From contig NZ_GG749279.1 of assembly GCF_000160555.1 (NCBI RefSeq), positions 376,413 through 440,412 on the forward strand: 64,000 nt of DNA. Direction: 5' to 3'. Origin of the DNA: Centipeda noxia ATCC 43541 (GTDB lineage: Bacteria > Bacillota > Negativicutes > Selenomonadales > Selenomonadaceae). The first letter of the stretch is position 1. Each line of letters begins with the position of its first letter. The notes under the pieces were generated by a model, which saw only the letters and a program-made list of their open reading frames with translations, searched no databases and was not told where the DNA came from. Of the stretch, positions 35,866-44,126 are shown in pieces. The position numbers were made by a program, and so were the translations under genes.

Positions 35866-37149
35866 TTATAGGACGTTCGTACAAATAAAGAGAAGCAGAC
35901 CTATGCATCCGCCGACAAGAGATCCATTGATCCGAATCCAAAGCAAATCCTGCTCCACTTTATTGTAAATCAAATGATTGAGTTCTTCATCTGTAAGCCG
36001 CGACAACACATTACCGACAACAACGCCAACCAGCGTCTGGGCGTGGAGCGCAGAACGTGCCAGCAGATCGTACAATACCTTCGCTATAATCTTCTGGAGT
36101 TCCTGCCGAGACTGAACCAGTGAAAGCATATGCTGATATTCGACATGGAGAATATTGCGCAGCTGCAGATAGAACGCAGGCATATGCTCTTCGATCGGAT
36201 CTACTTCACGGCTCAAATCCATCTGGAAGTGTTTTCGAAGCCCTTGGAAGAGACGTGCAAGAGTCTCGTCGATTGGAAGTTCCTGAGCAATTTTTTCCTG
36301 CAGCTCACCGATCAGATGAATCACCTCTTCATCTCTGCGAAGGTCCGACAAGCAGTCATGGATAAGTGCAAGGGTATTATTCTGCAAAGAGGAGTTCTCT
36401 CTTCCGAGTTCTTTCAGCACATTGCATGTATGACGCTGAATCAGTTCAGCCCCCTCATCCAGATTGACCGTATTTGTTGCTTCAAGGAGATGTGATAAAA
36501 AACCATCACCAATTTTCTCATATTCCAACTGTGCAAGCGCATCTCGAATCGAGGTCCTTGTTTCCTCTGTTGACACTTCGCTTACAAGAAGAGAAGAAAT
36601 ACGCATAAGAGCTCTTTTGTTCCAGCCATTTGAACCTGCGAGCAAAGCAAATCGATGCATAAGTTCTAAGGGATTTTCTCTCAGCAGAAGGGCCTTCAGA
36701 CGCATGGACAGGTAAGCAATCATCTTTTTATTATTTTTACGAAGAAAAGACGCCCGAATAAAATGCAGGACCATTCCCGTCAGCTGCTCTTCCGTTTCCT
36801 TTCGCTGCAGATATTCCTGGAGCATAGGAATTAAATGAATTTTTTCCATATGGCGAAATATCTTACGCCGGGAAAAGAACTCTTTTTGCACCATAATAAC
36901 AATTGATTGAATGAAACTGTCCCGCCGCCGCGGTAAAATCGCTGTATGATACGGAAATCCCAGCGGCTTACGAAAGAGCGCAGTGACAGCAAACCAGTCC
37001 GCAGCTCCTCCGACAAGAGCGGCTTCGCTGACGGTCAGTAGGCCATCGGCCCAAAGGGCATTTGGAAACTGCAAGTGCAGATATAAAGAAGCAAGAAATG
37101 CAAGGAAGGAACCTGCAAGAGCCGCATCTGCCTTATTGACTCCAATCAT
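35866..37149 (-). CDS. DUF445 family membrane protein (second of a tandem pair)
   Basis: 427 residues from an ATG that overlaps the stop of the upstream paralogue as ATGA. Function is unknown; family members such as YheB of Bacillus are membrane proteins. An N-terminal hydrophobic pair (about 10-55, with VGGAADWFAVTALFRKPLG) is followed by a long soluble helical region and a C-terminal membrane segment (IRINGSLVGGCIGLLLFI). The ends are clearly homologous to the neighbouring protein, so the pair arose by duplication. There is only a two-base gap to the converging Rrf2 gene. Confidence 0.85.
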   Translation of the reverse strand: MIGVNKADAALAGSFLAFLASLYLHLQFPNALWADGLLTVSEAALVGGAADWFAVTALFRKPLGFPYHTAILPRRRDSFIQSIVIMVQKEFFSRRKIFRHMEKIHLIPMLQEYLQRKETEEQLTGMVLHFIRASFLRKNNKKMIAYLSMRLKALLLRENPLELMHRFALLAGSNGWNKRALMRISSLLVSEVSTEETRTSIRDALAQLEYEKIGDGFLSHLLEATNTVNLDEGAELIQRHTCNVLKELGRENSSLQNNTLALIHDCLSDLRRDEEVIHLIGELQEKIAQELPIDETLARLFQGLRKHFQMDLSREVDPIEEHMPAFYLQLRNILHVEYQHMLSLVQSRQELQKIIAKVLYDLLARSALHAQTLVGVVVGNVLSRLTDEELNHLIYNKVEQDLLWIRINGSLVGGCIGLLLFICTNVL

Positions 37150-38378
37150 ATCCCCCACACCCTTTCTGCCATCGTCACTACAACTGACAGAAGCATGCCG
37201 ACAAGTGCACCGACGATTGCCCCATTGATCCGAATCATCTGCAGATCTGTTCGCACCTTTCGCTCGATAAAAGAAACGAGTTCATCATCCGATTTTTGAT
37301 TCAGATAATCACGGATAAATGCGGCTATCATATCGTGATGCTTTTCTACTTCTCCGGCAGCCAAATTTTTCATCCATCGATCTGCACGACTTCTCCAGCC
37401 ATCCGAATGAATAAACAGATCCATTTTTTCATTCAAAATCTCTCTGACGTAGGGAACCCAAAAGGGATGATTGTTCTTCACGCGCTGTTCAACAAAGTCT
37501 GCCAGAATACTTTCTATGTCAATCTTCTTGATGAGGTAGATTTTATAACGATGAAGTGCTTCATACAAGGGCGCATCTTTCTGCATGGAGGCAAAAAAAG
37601 AAGAAAGTGCCCGGACACCATCTATATGGCGCTGATCCGAGGGGTTCATGGCAGACTGCAGGATCTCTTCCAAGCGCGTTGTCATCCATCTTCCAATCAT
37701 CTCATCATCAAAAAAAGATAAAACAAAAGCACGCACCATACCGTCACCTTCATACTCCTTCCGTATGGAGGCGATATTCTCATGGAGCATGTCTTGAAAT
37801 ATCTGTGTATGAACCAATGCAAGCCCCATACGGATCAGCATATTGAAAATGCGGTCTGTATGGGGTTCTTCTCTCAGAACATCGAAGAGTTCAGCAAAGC
37901 TGTCCTCCAGGGGCAGTGCATGAAGTGCCTGCATGACATAGGGGCTCAGTTCTTTCGAGATACGCCGGCTGTCAATGTCGGCCGCAACATGCCGAAGGAT
38001 ATCGACAGCCGCCTCAACCAGCCTTTCACGCCCCCCCCGGTGTTCTAAATACTCTGCAAGAAGTGCGCCTATGTTTTCACGCTCGACAACATCCATGATG
38101 TTCTCTTTGCTAAGCAAATCATCCGATGAAAATTTTACAAGCGACTCCATAATGCGTGCTCGGTTGCGGCGAAGTATATCTGTTCGATGTGATATGCCGA
38201 GTGGACGTCCAAAAATTGCCTTCACTGCAAACCAATCTGCCAGTCCGCCCACTGTTGCAGCTAAAAAGCCGTGATGAACCACGCCTGCAAAGAGAAAGTC
38301 CCCGCCTTTTCCAGCCGTCACGGCCGCACCGATCACACTGAGTGCAAGAGCCAGATTCGCTTGATTTTCTTTCTGCAA
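37146..38378 (-). CDS. DUF445 family membrane protein (first of a tandem pair)
   Basis: 410 residues, TTG start at 38378 behind GAGGCG. Same layout as the next gene: hydrophobic N-terminus with VGGLADWFAVKAIFGRPLG, a long helical middle (about 70-370), and a C-terminal membrane segment IRINGAIVGALVGMLLSVVV. Both termini are hydrophobic, so the large middle part probably lies on one side of the membrane as a hairpin (inference). It follows galU after about ten bases and is translationally coupled to the second copy. No function is known. Confidence 0.85.
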   Translation of the reverse strand: MQKENQANLALALSVIGAAVTAGKGGDFLFAGVVHHGFLAATVGGLADWFAVKAIFGRPLGISHRTDILRRNRARIMESLVKFSSDDLLSKENIMDVVERENIGALLAEYLEHRGGRERLVEAAVDILRHVAADIDSRRISKELSPYVMQALHALPLEDSFAELFDVLREEPHTDRIFNMLIRMGLALVHTQIFQDMLHENIASIRKEYEGDGMVRAFVLSFFDDEMIGRWMTTRLEEILQSAMNPSDQRHIDGVRALSSFFASMQKDAPLYEALHRYKIYLIKKIDIESILADFVEQRVKNNHPFWVPYVREILNEKMDLFIHSDGWRSRADRWMKNLAAGEVEKHHDMIAAFIRDYLNQKSDDELVSFIERKVRTDLQMIRINGAIVGALVGMLLSVVVTMAERVWGI

Positions 38379-38388
38379 TAGAATCGCC

Positions 38389-39273
38389 TCACATCGTGTC
38401 TACGATTTTTTTAAGATAGGCTTGAAAAGGACCTCCGAGATCTGGGCGCCGAAGAGCAAACTCAACCGTTGCTTCCAAGAAGCCAAGCTTATCTCCTAAA
38501 TCATATCGCTTTCCCTCAAAATCATAAGCATAGACAGCCTCGCGCTGTGCAAGTACTTTGAGCGCATCTGTCAGCTGGATTTCCCCGCCCTTCCCCGGCT
38601 TTGTCTCACCAAGGATGGAAAAAATCTCCGGCCGTATGATATAACGGCCAAGTACGGCCATACGACTGGGGGCCTCCTCAAGAGACGGCTTCTCCACCAT
38701 GTCGGAAACACGCATCAGGCGGCGGTTTTCAAGGGTCTCTCCCCCAACAATACCATAGGAAGATACCTGCTCATCCGATACGATCTGACAGCCAAGGACA
38801 GATCCCCCCGTCTCTTCATAGATGTCGATCAGCTGCCGCAGCGCGGAACGCTCCGGATGATAGACAACGTCATCACCCAGAAGGACAGCAAAAGGCTCGT
38901 CGCCGACAAAACTCCGCGCACAAAGAATTGCATCGCCAAGACCACGCATATATTTCTGGCGTACATAGTGAACATTTACATCCGTTGTTTCCCGTACGAC
39001 ATCAAGGAGGTCCTGCTTCCCTTTTCGTGCAAGTTCATGTTCCAGTGCCGGTGCTGAATCAAAGTGATCTTCAATGGCACGCTTTCCATGCCCGCTGATA
39101 ATCAAAATATCTTCAATTCCGCTTTCCAGAGCCTCCTCAACGATGTATTGGATGGTCGGTTTATCCACAATGGGCAGCATTTCCTTTGGTGTCGCCTTTG
39201 TTGCGGGAAGAAAGCGTGTTCCATAACCTGCTGCCGGAATCACAGCTTTTCGTATGTACTGTCTCTTCTCCAT
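38389..39273 (-). CDS. galU: UTP-glucose-1-phosphate uridylyltransferase
   Basis: 294 residues. Makes UDP-glucose for surface polysaccharides, lipopolysaccharide core and glycolipids. The nucleotidyltransferase signature AVIPAAGYGTRFLPATKATPKEMLPI is at the N-terminus, followed by VDKPTIQYIVEEAL, LGDDVVYHP and GKGGEIQLTDAL with EGKRYDLGDKLGFLEA at the end. GGAG lies ten bases before the ATG. A terminator hairpin lies just upstream, so galU either uses its own promoter (none clear) or read-through. Confidence 0.96.
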   Translation of the reverse strand: MEKRQYIRKAVIPAAGYGTRFLPATKATPKEMLPIVDKPTIQYIVEEALESGIEDILIISGHGKRAIEDHFDSAPALEHELARKGKQDLLDVVRETTDVNVHYVRQKYMRGLGDAILCARSFVGDEPFAVLLGDDVVYHPERSALRQLIDIYEETGGSVLGCQIVSDEQVSSYGIVGGETLENRRLMRVSDMVEKPSLEEAPSRMAVLGRYIIRPEIFSILGETKPGKGGEIQLTDALKVLAQREAVYAYDFEGKRYDLGDKLGFLEATVEFALRRPDLGGPFQAYLKKIVDTM

Positions 39274-39300
39274 ATCATATACGCTCCATCCATTATGTAA

Positions 39301-39329
39301 ATAGAGCGCAAGGCGTTCAGCCTTGCGCT
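39301..39329 (-). terminator. Terminator-like hairpin between the dehydrogenase gene and galU
   Basis: Perfect ten-base stem AGCGCAAGGC/GCCTTGCGCT (39305-39314 with 39320-39329). The T run is short on the minus strand (CTATTT), so efficiency is uncertain. Confidence 0.6.
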
Positions 39330-39347
39330 TTTCTTATATGAAAATAC

Positions 39348-40412
39348 TCAGCGTCCCAGAATCTCAAGCACAGCTGCACCAATATCTGCGGTCTTCGCAC
39401 TGCCGCCAAGATCAGCCGTTAATATTCTCCGTTCCATGAGTAAAATCTCGATTGCAGAAAGCAGTCGTTGTGACCACTCCCTCTCTCCAAGAAACTCCAA
39501 CATCTGACTGACAGACCAGATGGATGCCAATGGATTGGCAATCCCCTTTCCCGCAATATCCGGAGCACTTCCATGAATTGGCTCAAACATCGACGGATAC
39601 TTTCGTTCCGGATTGAGGTTTGCCCCCGCTGCGAGGCCCATTCCCCCAGCAATTGCCGCGCCAAGATCCGTAAGGATATCGCCGAACAAATTGCTTGTCA
39701 CAACAATCTCGAACCGTTTTGGATCTTTAACGAAGAACATACTTGCCGCATCAACCAAAAGGCTATGCGTCTCTACATCGGGGTATTCCTGTCCAATCTC
39801 CGCAAAAACCTCATCCCAAAAAACCATAGAATAACGCAGTGCATTTCCTTTGGAAATTGAGGTGAGTGAACGTTTTTCATGCCGTGCAAGTTCAAACGCG
39901 TATCGTATAACACGCTCACATCCATGGCGAGAGAATACAGCCGTCTGAAATGCCACCTCACGTTCCGTATCCGAGTACAAACGTGCGCCGACATTTGCAT
40001 ATTCCCCTTCACTGTTCTCGCGCACTACAATCATATTAACATCTTCCGGCCGTACATCGGCAAGAGGACACGGGGCACCTTTCAGGAGACGAATTGGGCG
40101 GAGATTGATGTATTCATCAAAACCACGCCGAATACGAAGAAGTAAGCCGCCGAGAGAAATATGATCAGGTACTCCCGGATATCCTACTGCACCAAGATAA
40201 ACGGCATCAAATCCGCGCAGGAGATCCATACCATCAGCTGGCATCATTTCGCCCGTTTTCAGATAGTATTCACACCCCCACGGAAAATCTGTAAAGGAAA
40301 CAGAAAAATTCCCATCTATTCTGGAAATCCCGGAGAACACCTTCTTGCCTTCCTCGATCACTTCGGGGCCGACACCGTCGCCGGCAATTACCGCAATGTT
40401 AAAATGCTCCAT
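39348..40412 (-). CDS. Isocitrate/isopropylmalate dehydrogenase family, probably D-malate/tartrate type
   Basis: 354 residues. Oxidative decarboxylation of a 2-hydroxy acid with NAD. The family signature is strong: AVIAGDGVGPEVI, substrate-binding arginines in LRIRRGFDEYINLRPIRLL, VVRENSEGEYANVG, and NLFGDILTDLGAAIAGGMGLAAGANLNPE. The segment VPDHISLGGLLLRIRRGFDEY resembles tartrate/D-malate dehydrogenases (TtuC/DmlA) more than LeuB, and no leu gene is nearby, so a role in D-malate or tartrate use is favoured. LeuB or an isocitrate enzyme cannot be fully excluded. GGAG lies in front of the ATG. Confidence 0.82.
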   Translation of the reverse strand: MEHFNIAVIAGDGVGPEVIEEGKKVFSGISRIDGNFSVSFTDFPWGCEYYLKTGEMMPADGMDLLRGFDAVYLGAVGYPGVPDHISLGGLLLRIRRGFDEYINLRPIRLLKGAPCPLADVRPEDVNMIVVRENSEGEYANVGARLYSDTEREVAFQTAVFSRHGCERVIRYAFELARHEKRSLTSISKGNALRYSMVFWDEVFAEIGQEYPDVETHSLLVDAASMFFVKDPKRFEIVVTSNLFGDILTDLGAAIAGGMGLAAGANLNPERKYPSMFEPIHGSAPDIAGKGIANPLASIWSVSQMLEFLGEREWSQRLLSAIEILLMERRILTADLGGSAKTADIGAAVLEILGR

Positions 40413-40455
40413 ATGCCTTCTCCGTAATCAACTGTGAGATTCCCAAAAGGGTCAT

Positions 40456-41601
40456 TTAAAACGATTCTGCAATCGTCTTGATGAGCAGTGCTTCCTGTTG
40501 GCGCGGGAGACGACTTTGATGCAATGCACGTCCGAAGCCAATGAGAAAATCAATTTTCTGAAGGTGTGTGAGTGTCATATTCTCACGCAGGACCTTGGTA
40601 ATTGCACGCATCCCAGCAACACTTGGATCACGGCGAAGCTGAATCTCCATCGCGAGCTGCCCCGCGAGGATATGACGGCGAACCTCGTCAGAGATGCCGG
40701 CAAGATCCGCATCCCCTCCCTGTGCTGTCTGATCAGATGAAAATGCAGGAACGCCCTCGGGGCGAACAGAATGTTCGGCAACTGGCATCGCATCTTTCGT
40801 TGTCGTCGGAGCGAGACGCTGTTCCAGATTTGTTTCCAAAACATGAAAACGTTCCGGCAGCTTCGGCAAGGCTCCAACGTCCACCGGGGACATCAAAGAG
40901 AAAGACTTATGCGGCATCTCCGGATAATGCGGGCGCAGCGGTCTTTGTTCGGCCTGCTCCTCTAGATGGAAAGAGGAAGGGCTCTGCTCTGCTTTCGGCT
41001 GTATCGTTTGAGCCGTTTTCTCTGCAGGGAAGTCTTGTGTATTTGCTGCCTGTATCGGCTGCTGTTCTTGTACAACATTCTGAACCTGCATTTGCTGTAC
41101 AGGCGGAGTCGGTGCTTGCGGCGGGAGTTCCCGCTGCATATTTACTTCTCCGACAAGTTCCTGCGCAGGGCGCCCTTCCTTTACCGCCTGCTTTTCTTCA
41201 CGTTTTACATCTTCTGCCGTGATAATCACCGGTTTGGGTTTTTGTACGGCGAGTACAAATGATGGTTGTGCGTTGCGCTCAGCAATACTTGTATCCACAC
41301 TCTCCCAACGCAGGCGCGTTGGTTCTGAGGCTTTGCCATGCAAATCACCCTGTGCAGAGGCGGCAGATTCCAAGTTTTTTTTCTGAGAAATAGACGCCTC
41401 ATAGCGGTCCGTTGCTGCAGTTTCTTCCATCGCCGGTTTTTTCGAATGGTCTGTCACAAGATGATCCGAATGAAACAATTCCTGTGTATCTACCGTTCCG
41501 GGAGTAGCCGCATATGTTGTCCCCGAAGAAAGTGCAACAAGCACCGCAGCTGTGAGTATCGTTTTCTTAGATGACGTCTTCATTAAAACCTTCTCCTTCA
41601 T
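40456..41601 (-). CDS. Exported protein of unknown function, Pro/Gln-rich centre
   Basis: 381 residues from an ATG at 41601 (GGGGAG); an ATG at 41583 with AAGGAG nine bases away is equally good. A signal peptide ends in SSGTTYA. The middle (about 130-235) is rich in Pro, Gln and Val, low complexity and probably disordered; the last 90 residues are helical (DEVRRHILAGQLAMEIQLRRD onward) and look like a folded domain. I do not recognise a family. It follows another exported protein by 32 bases in the rimO-cinA run, so it is likely part of the same transcript. A periplasmic or outer-membrane-linked role is likely in a diderm. Confidence 0.7.
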   Translation of the reverse strand: MKEKVLMKTSSKKTILTAAVLVALSSGTTYAATPGTVDTQELFHSDHLVTDHSKKPAMEETAATDRYEASISQKKNLESAASAQGDLHGKASEPTRLRWESVDTSIAERNAQPSFVLAVQKPKPVIITAEDVKREEKQAVKEGRPAQELVGEVNMQRELPPQAPTPPVQQMQVQNVVQEQQPIQAANTQDFPAEKTAQTIQPKAEQSPSSFHLEEQAEQRPLRPHYPEMPHKSFSLMSPVDVGALPKLPERFHVLETNLEQRLAPTTTKDAMPVAEHSVRPEGVPAFSSDQTAQGGDADLAGISDEVRRHILAGQLAMEIQLRRDPSVAGMRAITKVLRENMTLTHLQKIDFLIGFGRALHQSRLPRQQEALLIKTIAESF

Positions 41602-41633
41602 TTCTTTCTCCCCTATATTATGAAAATGATCTC

Positions 41634-42284
41634 TCACGAAATCGCATGCAATGTGCGTGCTCCCGCTAAAAATGCAGAGACAGAAGCAGAGCGAAGCTCT
41701 GGATTATCAATGAGTTCAAAACCATAACGTTGTCCATTTTCTCCGCGAAAGAACAGAACGGCCATCTGACTGTCTGCTTTTGCCGTAGCATCCACAACGC
41801 CGTCACCATCTTCATCAATCTCGACTTCTTTTGCCGTTGTGGCAAAAATCGCCTTGTTGCTTTCCGATAAGTTGACCAGCATGATGCCTTCATAGCCGTT
41901 GCTGCCCATAATTCGTCCCAAAAGGTCAACTGCCTGCTTCGGGTTAATGGTATTGAGATTCGGAACAGAATCATCCGAGAATGCATTCACAAGGATGACC
42001 CATGCATATTTAATGTGATATTCCTCATTCTCAAAGATCAATATTTCTCCCTCTCGATTTTCGAATAATGCATTCGCAGGAATAACCCCGACAGGACGCT
42101 GAGGACACATAATACGATATCCATATGCTGTACTCTCATAGGAATAGGGAAGCTCAATAGGTGCTGTACTCTTTGTATCTTCCTTGGCTGTCGGCATGTC
42201 GACTTCTGCCGCATAAACATTTGCTCCTCCGTAGAAAATCGTCACAGCGCTGAACACAGCAAGAATTTTTCTACAACTTTTCAT
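41634..42284 (-). CDS. Exported protein of unknown function
   Basis: 216 residues. The signal peptide MKSCRKILAVFSAVTIFYGGANVYA is clear. The mature part has YGYRIMCPQRPVGVIPA and a beta-rich segment, and near 155 an acidic loop DEDGDGVVD that looks like the first nine residues of a calcium-binding EF-type loop, but the position-12 acid is absent (Ala). I do not recognise the family. Its ATG overlaps the cinA stop as ATGA, so it is translationally coupled. It may act in the cell envelope together with the next gene (inference). Confidence 0.72.
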   Translation of the reverse strand: MKSCRKILAVFSAVTIFYGGANVYAAEVDMPTAKEDTKSTAPIELPYSYESTAYGYRIMCPQRPVGVIPANALFENREGEILIFENEEYHIKYAWVILVNAFSDDSVPNLNTINPKQAVDLLGRIMGSNGYEGIMLVNLSESNKAIFATTAKEVEIDEDGDGVVDATAKADSQMAVLFFRGENGQRYGFELIDNPELRSASVSAFLAGARTLHAIS

Positions 42285-42775
42285 CCGTCAATACTCCTTA
42301 TTGCACTTTGAATCATTGTGAGTGCTTTTTCGACCGCCATCATCTTATTCTCAGCCCGCGTTCCTGGAAAATTATTTTTAGAAGCAGTAATATGCGCCCC
42401 CGTAGATACGGCAATGTATACGAGACCAACTGGCTTTTCACACGATCCGCCGTCAGGACCAGTAATCCCTGTAATACCAACGCCAATATCTGTCTGGATC
42501 AGATTTCGCACGCCTTCCGCCATCTCATGTGCAGTCTCTGCAGAGACTGCACCAAAAACAGCAAGGGTGTCACCAGAAACATGAAGGATGCGCGATTTAA
42601 CATCATTCGAGTAAGACACAACACTCCCCATAACATAGAAAGAACTGCCGGGGACATCCGTCAATGTACTGGTAAGCAGCCCGCCGGTACAGGATTCTGC
42701 ACAGGCAATCGTAAGTCCTGCAGCACGTAGTTTCCTGCCAACTTCTTCGGAAAGGCTATCAAGTACAGGCTTCAT
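42281..42775 (-). CDS. CinA C-terminal-domain protein, nicotinamide-nucleotide amidohydrolase type
   Basis: 164 residues from the ATG at 42775, which overlaps the rimO stop (TGATG). The family deamidates NMN to nicotinic acid mononucleotide in the pyridine-nucleotide cycle (PncC). Conserved segments are TIACAESCTGGLLTSTLTDVPGSS near the N-terminus, VVSYSNDVKSRILHVS, GAVSAETAHEMAEGVR and GITGITGPDGGSCEKPVGLVY. Only this short domain is present; the N-terminal molybdopterin-binding-like half of full-length CinA is absent. Coupled to rimO upstream and to an unknown exported protein downstream. Confidence 0.9.
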   Translation of the reverse strand: MKPVLDSLSEEVGRKLRAAGLTIACAESCTGGLLTSTLTDVPGSSFYVMGSVVSYSNDVKSRILHVSGDTLAVFGAVSAETAHEMAEGVRNLIQTDIGVGITGITGPDGGSCEKPVGLVYIAVSTGAHITASKNNFPGTRAENKMMAVEKALTMIQSAIRSIDG

Positions 42776-44103
42776 CAATGTACCTTCTCCCCTACAATAT
42801 CGTAGGTAAAGCCTTGCAAAAGGCGAACACGGGCAATATCGCCGACACGGCTTTCCGTATCACTCTCAATATAGATCTGACCGTCAACCTCAGGAGCTTC
42901 ACGATAAGAACGCCCAATCGATATCCCTTCCTGCTCTTCATCACGCCCCTCGATCAGAACATCAACCTCTTTTCCTTCCAAAGAAACGTTGATCTCCTCG
43001 GAAATCTTGCTTTGCAGGCTCATTAAATCATGATAACGCTCCTGCATAACTTCTTCCGGAACCTTCTGCGCCATCTTTGCTGCAGGCGTATCCTCCTCCT
43101 CTGAGTAGGTGAAGATCCCAACTTTATCAAAACGCTGTGCCTCAACAAAGGAACGAAGTGCCTGGTAATGTGTGTCTGTCTCACCGGGAAATCCTACAAT
43201 GAATGTTGAACGAATCGCAACGCCTGGAATCCGTTCACGCAGCCTTTTGATCAGTTTTTCAACCCCTTCACGCGTATCGGGGCGGTTCATTGAACGCAAA
43301 ACGGCATCGTGTGCGTGCTGCAGAGGGAGATCCACATATTTGACAACTTTAGGCTCAGTTGCAAACACCTCTATGAGTTCATCACTAAAATATTTTGGAT
43401 AGCTGTATAGAACACGTATCCATGCGATGTCCTTGATCTTTGTCAATGCGCGCAGCAACGCCGGCAGCATCGGCTTTTCATAGAGGTCAAGGCCATAGTT
43501 TGCGCTGTCCTGTGCAATCAGCACCAACTCACGGACCCCTTGTGCAGCCAGATGTTCTGCCTCCGCCACGACATCTTCCATCACCCGGCTCCGAAAACTC
43601 CCGCGAATAAGAGGTATGGCGCAGAATGCACAGCGATGATCGCACCCCTCCGCAATTTTAACATACGCCGTATAATTTGGTGTGGTACGCAAACGTGGAG
43701 TTTTTGCATCATAGATTGTATCATCCTTACCGGAGATCAGAAGGCGCCTCCCTTTGAGGGTCTCCTCAATAACCTCCATAATACGGCTCCAAGCACCTGT
43801 CCCGATGATAGCATTCGCCTCAGGAATTTCATCAAGCAGCTGCTGACCATACCGCTGTCCGAGGCAGCCCGCCACGATCAGGCTGCGGCATCGACCGCTC
43901 TCTTTATAATCTGCCATCCCCAGCACCGTGGTGATAGATTCTTCTTTCGCTGACTCAATAAATGCACAAGTGTTGACGATCAGGATATCCGCCTCTGCCG
44001 GCTCATTTGTGATATCAATGCCATGTTCCCTCATGATGCCGAGCATAACCTCTGTATCAACCAGGTTCTTGGCACAACCGAGACTGATAAAACCTGCTTT
44101 CAC
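42775..44103 (-). CDS. rimO: Ribosomal protein S12 methylthiotransferase RimO
   Basis: 442 residues from a GTG at 44103, with GGAG eight bases away (longer frame upstream would start inside the previous gene). Radical SAM enzyme that adds a methylthio group to an Asp of S12. The N-terminal cluster domain has GCAKNLVDTE, NTCAFIESAKEES and AGCLGQRY; the radical SAM motif CDHRCAFC is near 154. Further on are SRVMEDVVAEAEHLA and GFPGETDTHYQAL, and a C-terminal TRAM domain from about 375. The start of the cinA gene overlaps its stop. Confidence 0.95.
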   Translation of the reverse strand: MKAGFISLGCAKNLVDTEVMLGIMREHGIDITNEPAEADILIVNTCAFIESAKEESITTVLGMADYKESGRCRSLIVAGCLGQRYGQQLLDEIPEANAIIGTGAWSRIMEVIEETLKGRRLLISGKDDTIYDAKTPRLRTTPNYTAYVKIAEGCDHRCAFCAIPLIRGSFRSRVMEDVVAEAEHLAAQGVRELVLIAQDSANYGLDLYEKPMLPALLRALTKIKDIAWIRVLYSYPKYFSDELIEVFATEPKVVKYVDLPLQHAHDAVLRSMNRPDTREGVEKLIKRLRERIPGVAIRSTFIVGFPGETDTHYQALRSFVEAQRFDKVGIFTYSEEEDTPAAKMAQKVPEEVMQERYHDLMSLQSKISEEINVSLEGKEVDVLIEGRDEEQEGISIGRSYREAPEVDGQIYIESDTESRVGDIARVRLLQGFTYDIVGEKVH

Positions 44104-44126
44104 TGGTAAAACTCCTTCGACTTTCG

